Assembly: GCF_017591425.1 (NCBI RefSeq)
Contig: NW_024467121.1
Coordinates: forward strand, 16,256,707-16,320,706
DNA length: 64,000 nt
Reading direction: 5' to 3'
Source: Ochotona curzoniae
Lineage: Eukaryota > Chordata > Mammalia > Lagomorpha > Ochotonidae
Shown here one piece after another: positions 22,546 to 34,489 of this stretch. The notes below the pieces were generated by a model. It did not search any database. It was given only the letters and a program-made list of their open reading frames with translations, and was not told the DNA's origin. The position numbers and the translations under genes are program-made. Positions within the stretch are counted from its first letter, which is position 1, and the number at the start of each line of letters is the position of its first letter.

Positions 22546-23756
22546 TTTTTTCTATTTTAAGTTGACCCAAGGTTATTCTATTTTCTTGCCCTAAATACAT
22601 TTTATTTTGAATCTATAAAATTTTCAATTAACATTTCATTATAATTTAAATTTTAAGGCATTTATTTTAGAATAACAGACTAGTTTCAATACAACTCAGT
22701 ATGCGGTTCAAAAATGATGATGCCATAAAGACCTTTTCTACATGAGTTAGACTGTTTGGGTGACAGTGCTTGTGGAAAGAGGCTGACTCTAAGGGAAATG
22801 AAAGTACTACCAGTAAACACTGCCTTATCAATGACACACTTCTAGAGGTACTGTCCTTAAATATGCTGGATATTAACTTGTGAAAAATACATCATGCTGA
22901 TCTTTTGCTTAATATTCTTTAGTTTTATGTAAAGCATTTGGGAATAAGCCAAAGAATTGGAAAGAATTACAATTCGTATCAAGAAACATAGTTAGGTATT
23001 TTAAGCTGGAAGAGACTTTGGGGTTTATAAATTCCAATCTCTTTTTTTACAAATAATTCATACTTGAACATTAATTGACAGCAGTCTGTTTTAATGTGTG
23101 AAGCATTGTCCTTGACATCAGAAATTTGTATTAGAGTTATATAATCCAATAGGATACTATTTTTCTTGTACATACAGCAAGGAAATGGGAACTACTTATA
23201 TTCCTTTCTCTATCTCAGTTTAAACACTGAAATATTTGATGAAGCATCTTGCTACCTTTTTCTGTTTTTCAGTGAATTATTATATGCAGAAATGATAATC
23301 CTTGTGTAATTATCAGCTGAGGTTTCATAATTTTATAAATTCAATAGAAACTTTAAAGGTACTTAAACTATGACAGACACTATACTTGGAATAATAGGCT
23401 CCATTTCAATGAACTTCTGAATCACAGCCTACAAATCATGTCTATTATATCATTGATAAAATTCCTTCTATTATATAATCAGGACACTCTTTGTCTTATG
23501 ACAATTTTCATAAAGCCAAATCCATAACTTTTTTAAGTTAGATAAATATGATCTATTATCCTGAATTAGTTTTGAAGTTCTTGCCCATCCAATTTTCTTG
23601 TTGCTCCTGTAGTTTTTCTTGAGTCATTTCTAAGGGTTTTAACCATTCCTGAATCGTTGCAGAAAAATACATCAACTGGATTCCTAAACATTTATTTTAT
23701 AAAAATTAGTTTGACTAAGAACTGTCTGAACCAAACTAGATAAGGAATTTCACCAC
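22546..23756. other. Unassigned AT-rich DNA
   Basis: No gene. A stretch near 22995-23060 (GCTGGAAGAGACTTTGGGG) resembles an ancient mammalian SINE core but is too short to name. The rest has no recognised feature. Confidence 0.45.
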
Positions 23757-23770
23757 AGAAAAGGAGCCAG

Positions 23771-24095
23771 GGGCCCGGCGCGGTGGCGCAATGGTTAAGG
23801 TCCTCGCCTTGCACGCCCGGGATCCCATATGGGCGCTGGTTCTATCCCGGCAGCCCGCTTCCCATCCAGCTCCCTGCCTGTGGCCTGGGAAAGCAGTCAA
23901 GGACGGCCCAAGGCTTTGGGACCCTGCACCCGCGTGGGAGACCCGAAGAGGCTCCTGGCTTCGGATCGGCATAGTATTGGCCCATTGCGCTCACTTGGGG
24001 AATGAATCATCGGACGGAAGATCTTCCTCTCTGTCTCTCCTCTCTGTATATCCGCCTTTCCAATAAAAAAATTAAATCTTTAAAAAAAAAAAAAA
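23771..24095 (+). mobile_element. CSINE, youngest-looking copy, full length
   Basis: It is flanked by a perfect 14-bp duplication AGAAAAGGAGCCAG (23757-23770 and 24096-24109) and keeps an uninterrupted A tail of about 14 bases. The start GGGCCCGGCGCGGTGGCGCA and A-box-like TGGCGCAATGG (23784-23794) are intact. The B-box region reads GGTTCTATCCC (23838-23848), one A fewer than in sister copies. High CpG retention and the undamaged tail mark it as the most recent insertion in the window. SINEs of this kind are transcribed by RNA polymerase III and mobilised by L1. The 63-91-codon frames over it are not genes. Confidence 0.98.
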
Positions 24096-24261
24096 AGAAA
24101 AGGAGCCAGAACAAAAACTTTGCTGTCTTTATCAAATTCTAATCCTATACATACTTCATTAAGATCGCACCACCCTCTGGAATATCTTAATATCTTAGAT
24201 AGGTAACACTAAAGCATATTAAATTAGTCTTTAAATTTAATTCATGTAGTTAACTTTTTGG

Positions 24262-24592
24262 AAAAGACTTATTTATTTATATTGGAAAGTCAGATTTACA
24301 GAGCAGAGAAGCAGATAAAGATTTTCAACGCACTGGTCCACTGCTCAAGGGGTCCCAACTACCAGAGCTGAGCAGATCCGAAGAAGCTAGGAGCCAGGAG
24401 CTTCTTCCAGGTCTCCCACATGGGTGCAGGGTCCCAAGGCTTTAGGCCATTGTTTAGTGCTAGAGGTACTGTCCAGTACCATAAGCAGAGAGCTGGATGG
24501 GAAGGGGAACAGCCAGAATTAAAACTGGCACCCATATGGATCCTTGTGGATACAAGACCAGGACTTTAGCCACTAGACTACTGTGCTGGGTT
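24262..24592 (-). repeat. CSINE, full length
   Basis: Minus-strand copy from ACTTATTTATTTATATTGG through AGGAGCCAGGAGCTTCTTCC and GGGTGCAGGGTCCCAAGGC to TTTAGCCACTAGACTACTGT. Between 24455 and 24485 the usual TTTCCCAGGCC segment is replaced by unrelated sequence, a local rearrangement or conversion. Confidence 0.93.
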
Positions 24593-24759
24593 CCAGATGT
24601 TAAACTGTTAAAACATAGAAAATTGTTTCTGCTGTTGAGAATTTTGCTTTTGCTTTAACAGCCTTAAATAGTTACCTAGGATCAACTGTTTTATGAACAC
24701 ACTTAATGGAAAACTTCAGTAATACACAATTCACAAATTGTAAATGATATACCATTCTG

Positions 24760-25100
24760 TGTACCTATCTTTTGCTATCCTCTGCACTGCCGGTGATGTG
24801 AATCATCCCGTTGTCCACCTGTATGTGCTGCTCAACTGTTAGGAGGCATTTGGTTGTTGCATCAACTATTGGGATGCATTTGAAGCAACTCGTGTTCAAA
24901 AACCCATCACTGTAGCATAAAACTCAAGTCATTCACCTCACTTCATGTCATCATGTAGACATTGCATGATCGTATGTCATCAGCAGATGGTTAAGAACAG
25001 AATGATATTTTGAGAAACCACATTCACTTAATTTCTATTATACTATGATGGTATAATTGTAGTTGTGCCAAAATTATTAATTAAACTTAGTGAAGATGTA
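24760..25100 (+). repeat. Tigger-type DNA transposon remnant, internally deleted
   Basis: CTTTTGCTATCCTCTGCACT, GTATGTGCTGCTCAACTGTT, TTGTTGCATCAACTATTGGG and CAACTCGTGTTCAAA match the region upstream of the transposase in Tigger-like (Tc1/mariner) elements. CACCTCACTTCATGTCATCA, GATATTTTGAGAAACCACAT and ATTAATTAAACTTAGTGA match its far 3' region. The transposase gene between them is missing, as in many non-autonomous relics. Subfamily not assigned. Confidence 0.7.
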
Positions 25101-26364
25101 TTTAAAAGGAAAGCACTAGCCTACAAAGAGTTCATACTCCGCTGTTTCATTGACAGTTCAGCGCTTTTTCTTGGGAATCTGAAGAAAAGCTGATCTCAGG
25201 GAAGATGAGAGCAGATTAGTATCACAGGATGGCCAGGATGGAAACTCTAATAAATAATGTTAACCAACAGGTTTTAAGTTACACTACATTGTGTCCACAT
25301 ATCATGTCTAGTTTAGAAATAAAGTTAGATCATAATTATATTGAAAAAAATCTGTTACGCACAGGCGTCAATACTATCTTTCTGATGTTTAGTTGCAGAA
25401 TAGAAAGCAGTGATGCTAATGATGTTGTACTTAATACTTCAAAAAAATGTCAGAATAAATTACTTTGAATGTCTTCACATCATGGAAGTAATATGTGTTT
25501 CAGGAAACAGATATGCTACAGTGATTTTAAGTTGATACATCATCTATAAATATTTAAACCTAAATTGTGACCATAAGACATACACTTATAATTCAATTTT
25601 CAAAAGCAAAACCAAAACAAAAAGGACTTCACAACAGAAAAACTGCAACTTATCTAACATTTGAAAAAAAAAATCCTTGTCACTTGCCTTGTAACTGTTA
25701 TTTGCACTTATTACATATTTTTTCTCAAGTAATATTCTAATGATTCTCTCTCTCTATATATATATATATATACATGTACATATATATATATTACAGAGGT
25801 TCTATAAAAGCAATGACAGATGGTCATTTAAATTTAAATACTAAACAGTTCCAGTTTGAGAGTTACCAAGCATTTTGAATTTTCTTACATTTCATCTCAA
25901 ACATAGAGCTTAAATGTAGTTGGGAAAAATGCATGTTCCAAGCAGCACCGCCCAACAAGCATTTACCTTCCTATCTGTAGTAATGCAGAAAGTCTCAGAA
26001 CAGAGTTTTCCTGTCCTGTTGGCAGTAGTATGATTTGTTCCGTTTTCAAATCGGTAAATTTTTACATAGGTGAATTAAGCACAGTCAGTTTGGGTAGAAG
26101 CTAAATTTGATTCTCATTTTTAGTATCTATTAACATTTGGAGAGATGCTGTGCTAGACAGAATAACAACTCCTCAAAGACACCCATGACCTGATCCTGAG
26201 CACTTGTGCAGGGCCTGCGCCCTGAAGGCAAGGCAGCAGAGACCAGGGTGGGGACAGGTTTCTCTAGGGGTTTTTAAATGCAGTGTAATAGACCCTGCTG
26301 GGAGATTTTATATCTGCTATACTGAGGTCATAAGGTACAAACTAATGTTCTTTGTCTCTTCAGA
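25101..26364. other. Unassigned DNA
   Basis: Contains the AT microsatellite at 25745-25792. The segment at 26150-26250 is GC-richer (CAGGGCCTGCGCCCTGAAGG) and may be an LTR or DNA-transposon relic. No gene. Confidence 0.45.
25745..25792. repeat. CT/AT microsatellite
   Basis: Short CT run followed by TA repeats, interrupted once by ACATGTAC. Confidence 0.93.
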
Positions 26365-26560
26365 AACAATGTAGATATCTGTCTACTGATGAAGGAATAC
26401 ATTCGACTTAGTATATCCTTATATTAGAATAGGACTCAGTCATCAAATTGAACAAAATATGGGTGGACTTTAAAAATGCTAAATGAAAACAACTGAAGCA
26501 CCAAAATATCACTTAGCATTCCACTAACATTAAATGTCAAAAGTAGAAAAGTAGGTAAGT
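26365..26560 (+). repeat. L1 3' end fragment, old
   Basis: CTACTGATGAAGGAATACAT, GTATATCCTTATATTAGAAT, AACAAAATATGGGTGGACTT and GAAGCACCAAAATATCAC track the terminal ORF2 and 3' segment of an old L1 in sense orientation. Divergence is high. Confidence 0.65.
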
Positions 26561-26654
26561 AGAGACAGAAAATGGATAAATGGTTCTTAAAGCCTATCTG
26601 GGAGTGAGTACATGGTACATTTCTTTTTAGAATTTGCAGTGTTCTAAAATACAA

Positions 26655-26895
26655 TAGCAGTGGTCATAATGGTTGGAGCTGAACCCATCCAAAGTGAAGG
26701 CACAAAAGCTTCTTCCATTTCTCGCACGTGGGTGCAGGGTCCAAAAGGTTTGGTCTGTCTTCTGCTGTTTCACCAGGCTTCGAGCACTGAGATGGATGGG
26801 GCTTGGAGCAGCCAGGATTTGAACTGGCACCCATATGACCACTCAGTGAATGCAAGGCAAGCGTTTAGACTTCTATATTGAGCTGGGTTCAGTGG
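26655..26895 (-). repeat. CSINE fragment
   Basis: Minus-strand copy with TTCTCGCACGTGGGTGCAGG, GATGGATGGGGCTTGGAGC and ACTGGCACCCATATGACC. The tail side is lost. Open frames on both strands are artefacts. Confidence 0.9.
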
Positions 26896-27479
26896 TGAAC
26901 TTTGAGCATGTTAGTAAGATTTAAAATAAAATCTTAATGATATATCATGGAACACTTCTTACTTGTTAACAGTGAACTTAAGTCACCATTCATACAGATT
27001 ATGATAAATAAAGTGAATGACATAAAATTAAGAACTCACATTTATCAAACACAGAAACAAATATTCAATGTTTATCCTATTAATTTTAATTAAATATCAT
27101 TTAACGAATTCCAAAATTTTCCAATTATTGTTATTCTGATTAAACTAGAAACCACTTAAAGAAATCCATTTTGTTCTATCACATTGTTTAAAATTGACGC
27201 TACACAAAAATCTCTGCTCACGACTTTTGCCTTATAACTTGGCCTTACTTTTGAAGCTACCTACCTTTTTAAAGAATAGTTTCAAGTTTAAAACTTATGA
27301 AACTGGCATTAGCTAATTGTTACAATATTTAAATATGGAATTTTTAAATTATTAAATATTTTTATTAAAGATAATCGTATATATGAAGTACTGTGACACT
27401 GCATGCAATATATGCAAATCAAACTGAGGTGACTGCAGTTCTCAAGCAATATTTCCTAGTATATTTTTTACTATGATAT
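26896..27479. other. Unassigned AT-rich DNA
   Basis: Extremely AT-rich. No gene or repeat recognised. Confidence 0.5.
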
Positions 27480-28500
27480 TCATATAAAATAATACCTGTA
27501 ATGTAACTCACATGTCCAATTCCGAGAGCATGACACCTCCCTCCTCCATTACTTTGTCTACCCACCTCCTTCTTTCCCTTTCACCTTACTTCCTTTTTTA
27601 ACTTTTGAGAAAACTTATTTTTTATTTACTGTATAGTCAAAGGCTTAATGTTCCTCAAAATGAAGAATTCAAAAAGAAAAAAATAAAAGGACTATAATTC
27701 AGCAGGAGTATAAGGAAGGATCACTCAGAGAAATAAAAAAAAAAAACAATGTCTATTTCACTCACATACAATAAATTTTAAAATAATCGCAGGACATTAA
27801 AGCTGTCGCAGAAGACATTTTTTGTCCATTTGTTTGACAAAGACAAGAAACAAAAGTTTGATAAACTTTGCTACTGGAAAATACAGGCATTTCTTTGTGT
27901 TTTTTATGTTATCTTTCAAAAATGTTAAGCTATCTCATAGAAGGAAGAACATGTGATATTTTTCTTTCAGTATCCAGTTTATATCACTCAACAGGATGGT
28001 CTCGAGTTGCAAAGATTTTCATGTAAATGATGGAATTTCATTGTCTTTATACCTGAATAGTATCTGCTGTGTATATATACACATATAATATATTCTATAT
28101 ATCATATTTTCTTCATTCATTCATCTGATGATGGGCACCTGGGTGGATTCATGTTTTGGTTATTCTGAGCAGTGTTACTATTGATATTACCATGTAGATA
28201 TCTCTCTGATACAACTGGTTCATGCTTTTTGGTCATATACTCAATTGTGAGATTGCTGCTGTATCATGTGGCAAGTCTATTTCCAGCTTTAAATAAATAT
28301 ACATACTGCCTTCCACACTGGCTGCACTAATCTGAGTTCCCACCAACAGTGTTTAAAGAGTCTCCCTTCCTCATATCCTCCCTTCCTCATATCCTCTTTA
28401 TAATATTTCACTGTGGTTTTGATTTACATTTTCCTAATGTCTGATGATGTAGATCACATTTTTCATATATTCATTTTTTTCATATATTTCACATCATGAG
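27480..28500 (-). repeat. L1 3' end, minus strand
   Basis: From about 27870 the antisense L1 pattern is clear: GAATAGTATCTGCTGTGTAT, ATTCATTCATCTGATGATGG, GCAGTGTTACTATTGATATT, GAGATTGCTGCTGTATCATG, TTCCCACCAACAGTGTTTA and GTGGTTTTGATTTACATTTT. The pyrimidine tract at 27535-27600 is probably the reverse of the L1 3' polypurine tract. A 16-bp unit CTCCCTTCCTCATATC is duplicated in tandem near 28363. Confidence 0.82.
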
Positions 28501-29974
28501 TCTTGGAGTACCTGCATGTGAATGTGACAGAGAACAAAACTTCTTTGATGGTGCACTATGAGGCTAAAGATTTTTCAAGTGAACCATTTTATATTTAAAT
28601 AAGGGACTCAAATTAGAGGTTTAAGTTATTAGATTAAGAAAATTCTAATAATTTGCACCAAATGTCAGCCACTTCCTTTAAAGACTATGTCAACTGTTGC
28701 AAGACTGTCAGATGAAGAGTGACTCGCAAACCAAAACAACATTAGTACGAAACGTTTACTTTTATGGTTGAATTTTAACTGTGAAATTCTCATATGGAGC
28801 ACATTGCTTGGATATAGGTAGTCTTATGTAAATATAACTATCAGATTTTATATCAAGTGCAACATAAATATATATCACTTTAGGTAAAGTCATATGTTGG
28901 AAAACCAAAGAAATAACCATTTCCCACTCATTGTGTGCTATCTCAAACTCTGCCCCTGAGGCAAAGTGCCAGCTACATTCTCAGCTCTGAGAACTATTAA
29001 TAATTCATGGACATCCATTTAATCTTTTAGCTGAGGATTGATAGCAAAAGTACTAATGAAATATCCTGACCAGCTGTGGCCAAACTGCTCAACACTGTTT
29101 TTCTTCATGCAGTCAACTTCCTGGAGAACTCCAGGCATTTGTCCTAATTCCAGCAGTCAGCCCCAGGACACTGTACCATATTCTTAAGCAGAGGTGGCCA
29201 ATATGTCAGCATGTGTTTCTGGTGGAAACTCAACTTTAAATATGGGTTGATTTTTTTTTTCTGAATAAAGCTCTTCATGTCTCACATATTCTGTAGTCAG
29301 TTAGGCACTTAATTATTCCAAATTTCAATTTATTATGTATGAAGAATGTAAGTCTGATTAATTACTTCTTTTCTGTATTTCTATGAAGCTTGTTAGCAGA
29401 ACTCCATTACCTCTGACAGACTCCCTGATGTCAAGAAGCCATTCTTCTTAAAATATTTAACATAAATGAGCATACAAATCATCGAAATGGCTTTGCTAAG
29501 CAGAGAAAGAGAGCAAGATATAAAACACTGTTTAGAAGACAAATAAAATATTATGGCAATTTTAAAACAACTATTTAAGCATCATATACAGGAACTGCTG
29601 GGATAAAAAGCAATATTCTCTCTCATTTTGAGATCAGTTATTTTTCTGTTTCCACCAACTAGAGCTTAGATGATGGTTGATGGTATTAGGTATTGCACAT
29701 GATCAGTTTTAAACCACATGTTAATTTCAAGGAAAAGCAAAATAATTAAATCACAATGTGAGTCTCGCCAACCACTGATTTTTATAAAACTGTCAAGCAT
29801 GATTAAGGAACTAAGTGTTCCTAGGATGAATAGCTAACAGAGTGTTTTTCTTTATTTATGCTATTCTTCCTAAAATTTTTGCAATGAATCCACTGTTGTG
29901 ATGCAGAGAACATTATACAAATAATGATAATACAGTAAGACTAGTATTGATGCACTCAGAATTTAACTAATTTC
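28501..29974. other. Unique-looking AT-rich DNA
   Basis: No SINE or L1 sequence is recognised. The segment at 28915-29210 is less AT-rich and includes ATTAATAATTCATGGACATC and CAGCTGTGGCC, so it is a possible conserved element. No gene. Confidence 0.4.
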
Positions 29975-30297
29975 ATTTATTTGAAACGTAAAGTGACAGA
30001 AGAGGAAGAAGGTGAGAGAGACTGAGAGAGAGAGATTGATTTTACCCACTGAATCACTCCCTGAATGTCAGTAAGAACCGGGACCGATCCAAGCTGATTC
30101 AGGAGCCCCACGCAGGTCTGTCCCATGGATGACAGTGACCTAAGGATTTGACCATCACCTGCTGTCTCTTAGTATGTGGCCTCATTCTGTGTTTAAAAGC
30201 AGAGACAGAACGAAATCCCAGGGACTCTTACAGGGAATGTGGGCCTCCCAGGCAGCGACTTAAACCCCTGTGTCTCACAACACTCACTTCTAAACTA
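29975..30297 (-). repeat. CSINE, old variant head
   Basis: Minus-strand copy with TTCATTTATTTGAAACG, GAGACTGAGAGAGAGAGATT and CACTGAATCACTCCCTGAAT. The head region CCTCCCAGGCAGCGACTTAA belongs to an older CSINE subfamily. Confidence 0.85.
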
Positions 30298-30399
30298 AAG
30301 CATTTTTAGGAATGTTCAAATAATGAATAACATATTTTAGTACTTTAATTTCCAAAAATGATTAAATAAAAACCTTTATCCTTCACAAATATCAAAAAA

Positions 30400-30660
30400 A
30401 GAAAAGACCTACCTTTGAATTTGTATTGATGCAATTAATATAACTGAGTCTTTATTGGCGGCTGAGACATCTTGCTTACAATGACACTTTATCAAATGGG
30501 TAAACCAGAGCGATTTGAAATTTCACAAGGGTATAATCCAAGCAAATAGCTCATCTCTATTCCCACAATCAAATGGGGTGAATTAGGGAGGGAGTGCTAA
30601 TGAAAAAGTATCAGGATTTCGTTATCGCAATAACCACATGCATTTCCAGAACCAAACATT
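30400..30660. other. Candidate conserved non-coding element
   Basis: Non-repetitive, with retained CpGs (TATTGGCGGCTGAG, GAGCGATTTGAAA, TTTCGTTATCGCAATAACC) and homeodomain-like AT cores (GCAATTAATATAAC, GTGCTAATGAAAAAG). There is no coding frame. The composition resembles distal enhancers. Conservation has not been tested. Confidence 0.38.
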
Positions 30661-31179
30661 TTTTCTATTATACTGCAAAGAAAGAACAGTCCTTTCAATT
30701 TGATTACCTTTATCTAACACCTGAGATACAATGAATGAAGAACTGAATGAAAAAACAGTGCACATATATTTTTAAGGAGTCACAATTCAAATATAGATGT
30801 GAGATTTTTTTTTTCCTGGTTAATACTACAAGTCTCCAAGATCATACTCTAACTTACCAATTGCTCAAGTTCACCTACCAGAACCACGTGCAGTCTTTGA
30901 GTTATATTAAATGGAAAAGGAAGGAGAAAATCTGCAGAATTACATTTGTGTTGACCTAGCTTTACAAGCAGGCTATCCCATTTCAAAAATGGAAATACTG
31001 ATGTAAAGATTTTGGTATCATTTATACCACATACCTTTTATGAGAGACAGGAAAAGTAGGGGTGATATAAAAGTTAGGGATAAATGATACCCAAATGGAA
31101 AATGAATTTCATACAGCTGACATATTTAGGATTACCTAAACTGCTCTTTATGGGAAAATATTTTCAAAACTGTGACCTG
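30661..31179. other. Unassigned DNA
   Basis: AT-rich, with no gene and no recognised repeat. A 70-codon plus frame at 30747 has no recognisable domain. Confidence 0.45.
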
Positions 31180-31512
31180 GGGGCCCAGAGTGGTAGCCTA
31201 ACAGCTAAAGTCCTCACCTTGCAAGTGCCAGGATCACATATGGACACTGGTTCTAATCCTGGTGGCCACACTTCCCATTCAGCTTTCTGGTTGCGGCCTG
31301 CGAAAGCAGTCTAGGACAGCCAAAAACCTTGGGACCCTACACCCACGTGGGAGACCCAGAACAGGCTCCTGGCTCCTGGCTTCATATCGAATCAGCTCCA
31401 GTCAGTGTGGCCACTTGGGAAGTTGAATCAACGGATAGAAGATTTTCCTCTCTGTTTCTCCTTTTCTCTGTATATCTGATTTTACAATATGAATAAATAA
31501 ATAATAAAAATA
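31180..31512 (+). mobile_element. CSINE, full length, pika type
   Basis: Plus-strand copy from GGGGGCCCAGAGTGGTAGCC through ACACTGGTTCTAATCCTGG and CACGTGGGAGACCCAGAAC to CTCTGTATATCTGATTTTAC and an AATAAATA tail. It is moderately preserved. Confidence 0.95.
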
Positions 31513-32134
31513 TGTGTATAGGTGCTGACACCTCTTTTTTAAACAGTGTGGGGTGAAGCTGAACTCCATAATCTTCAAGTGACAGCGGAATTGTTTTGGT
31601 GTAGACCCTCCAAATACCAAGACTTTTAAGAAAAAAAAATTAGCAAGATTTGGGCTCAACAAATACATGAGTGCAAAACTTTCCTCCAAGTTAAAAAAAA
31701 AAAAGCAGTAACTGTGATAATGGATAATTAATGAAAAGAGAACTCATTAAAATCAAAAAAAAGTTGGTTAGAACTGATAAAATTCTAAACTGTAAAATGT
31801 CAAGTTTCCTTGCATGTGTAAAGCCAGTGTATATATTTCCTGACAATATATTTCCTGATTACTTGGAGGTAAGAAATGTAACTGAAGGGAAATGCAAAGC
31901 TGAGTTGTGTTTTTTAGTCTATGTTATAATAAAGAATGTTTTATTTTTTACTGATTTTTAAAATTTTGTTTTAATTTTTATAAGACTTTGCTCTTCTGAG
32001 TCTACTGTTTCTTAGAAAATGACTTACAATGTAGAGTTAGAATGATGTTTTCCTATGTGTTGAAACCCAGATTATATAATATTGCAAAAATTATTGACTC
32101 CTGCATACTAATTGAATCTCAATTAAATAAATGC
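31513..32134. other. Unassigned DNA
   Basis: AT-rich. A minus frame of 95 codons (31402-31689) runs into the SINE and is not a gene. No other feature. Confidence 0.45.
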
Positions 32135-32500
32135 TTAGATATGTAATCCACCCAGATGTTTATCAACTGGTGAAAGGAAAAGGAAAATGTGACACAAAAA
32201 ACATGTGGAATACTATTCAACCAAGAAAAGAATGATTCTCCTTTACAAAATGGATGTAACTAGAGACTATCATATATAGTCTCACGTGTGGCAGTTTATT
32301 TAGAAGACAAAAAAGAACAATATATAAAATGAAACTGGCAGTGATATTTCTCCTTTTTATTCTTGAATACCACATTTGTGGTACAGTAAGCCTGTGATTG
32401 TAAAGTAAGTTGAAATTACTTATCACAAAACTTAAAGGAAAGAAACCAAACAGGGCAAGAGGAAAGGTTAATGGAGGAATGGAGAGAAGGAGTATTGTTA
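32135..32500 (+). repeat. L1 3' end fragment, sense
   Basis: ATGTTTATCAACTGGTGAAA, CATGTGGAATACTATTCAAC, ACAAAATGGATGTAACTAGA and TAGTCTCACGTGTGGCAG follow the ORF2 tail. GGGCAAGAGGAAAGG to about 32493 is the L1 3' polypurine tract. A 103-codon antisense frame here is not a gene. Confidence 0.8.
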
Positions 32501-34047
32501 TTTGCTTATATCTATGAAACAAAGCCAATCTGTTCTTATGTTAATGAAAATTTTCCAAAGGAAAAATGGACAGTGGCCTCATTTTATACAAGGGTTAATG
32601 AAGGCAGGACACTTTCTAAAAGCATCATTTCCTGTCAGGTTTTCATGTCTTCACTGGCACCCATTAGTACACCAAGATTGCTGAACGAAGACCACATGGA
32701 CTACTGTGTACTACATGAGAAATCTAACAAATACCAACTCACTTGCTGGGGAGAAGAGAAAACTATTATTTAATGGCATAGAGTGAAAGATAATGTCCTT
32801 ACATGTAAATGTAAATGTAGATAACACTTAAATGATTAGCATATCAACTCATCTCTATTATAATATTTTAAGCCTTTGCCTTTTACCTTTCCAGACATCT
32901 CAACTTACTGGAGACAATTAAGTGATGGCATATCCTTGATAAATCTCCTTGATAACTCAGCAAAAATAAAAATCGCTGTCTCGTTCATGAACATTTGAAA
33001 ATCTAGCTTGTGTTTGTAACCATTTGATACATTTTTTGTGGGCTATTTTAATCTTGCTGATAATCTTTATAGCAAGAAAAAAAGGAAAAAGGCAAGCCAC
33101 TCCCCCTAATCTTTTACAGATAGCTGCAATGTGTTTTTGTTCCATTTCACCCGATGCGTTAGTCATCTGCTTGTTCTTCCTCCATGAGTCTCTTCCTGAT
33201 CTGCTTTCTCTTCCTTGAATCTCACCAAAAGAAACAGTTTATTATAACTTGATCTTCCTCATGAAGACTTACAAATTTTTATCCTACTTAACATGATAGC
33301 AAGTAAAGTGTTTTTTTTTTACTCAAAGATGACAGAATATATAAAGCACATATTAAGCCATCTGGACAAGGCTGCACATTTGAAATCTACTATTCTAGGA
33401 AGCCATATGTCCTCCTCTTAAACTTTAAGATTTCATCCATTTACAAGACACTTTTGCATCTGAATTAAACTATGATTTAATCTAAAATATTTATAAATTC
33501 CCAGGCAGGAGTCCAAGTAATTTAGGTAGCACACCTAAGTCAAATTACTTCTGCACAGCATGCACGATATAATCATCTTACTTTGGCTACTGAACTTCAT
33601 AGCAGTTATACCAATGTAAAACTCTATCAACTGTCCAAATTTTGTTACATTTAGATTACAAAGATTATAGCTGTGTCGGTTAATTTATCTTCTTTTGAAA
33701 TAACTAGACGAAAATTAATGGAATTTTTCAGATAATGTCCATTCTAATTAAGGCTCTTGCATAAGTCTTTGTTGCCTCATAATGGCTTAGAAATTATTAG
33801 TTCTTAAATATGTCTGTGTAGCACCTATTAGTATCATTGCAAGACTCTATCATAGCTAACATACAAGATATGATGCTTGACCTCAGGTTCAAGTGTAAAA
33901 TGGAAACATAAGAAACAGACATGAGACAAATAATTTGTTTCACAATGAGGGTTAAAAGTAATGTTTTGTTTTAGATAGCCCTGGATTTGAGTCAGATTTG
34001 AGTCTAGCTATACAGTAATTTAACTTGCTTATACATTCTTTCAAAAT
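32501..34047. other. Unique-looking DNA, 1.5 kb
   Basis: No gene. A 100-codon plus frame (32471-32773) starts inside the L1 tail and has no domain. Segments at 33020-33190 and 33660-33840 (CATTCTAATTAAGGCTCTTG) look non-repetitive and could be conserved regulatory sequence. Confidence 0.4.
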
Positions 34048-34357
34048 TAAAAAAAAAAATTTCTGTAGCAAAGTCAGATATACAGAGAGAGGAAGATCTG
34101 TTCAATGATTGACTCCTCAAGTGACTGCACCTGCTGCAGCTGAGCTGATCTGAAGCCAGAAGCCAGTAGCCTCCTCCAGGACTCGCACTCAGGTGCAGGG
34201 TCCAATGGCTTTGGCCCATCCTTGACTGCTCTCCCAGGTCTCAAGCAGGGACCTGGATGGTAAGTGGGGCTGGCAGGATACAAACCAGTACCCATATGGG
34301 ATCCCAGCTTATTCAAGACAAGGACTTTACCCACCAAGCTACCACACTGGGCACTGT
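34048..34357 (-). repeat. CSINE, full length
   Basis: Minus-strand copy: AAGTCAGATATACAGAGAGA, GGACTCGCACTCAGGTGCAG, CCATATGGGATCCCAG and TACCCACCAAGCTACCACAC. It is moderately diverged. Confidence 0.93.
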
Positions 34358-34489
34358 TTATTCATTTTTAAGATTTGATATAGTTAACAAGATTATCAAT
34401 ACAAAGCACCTAACACAAATGGTTTTCTTTGTCCAGCTAGTTATTAATAAGACAATCAACACTGTGAATCTTCCAGTCTAGGTAATGAA

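Noticed and set aside
22995..23060. GCTGGAAGAGACTTTGGGG, similar to an ancient SINE core
   Set aside because: The similarity is limited to one short segment, so family and edges cannot be supported.
22840..24476. Shared 15-mer CTAGAGGTACTGTCC at about 22844 and 24464
   Set aside because: A couple of shared 15-mers are expected by chance in 64 kb, and the flanks do not match.
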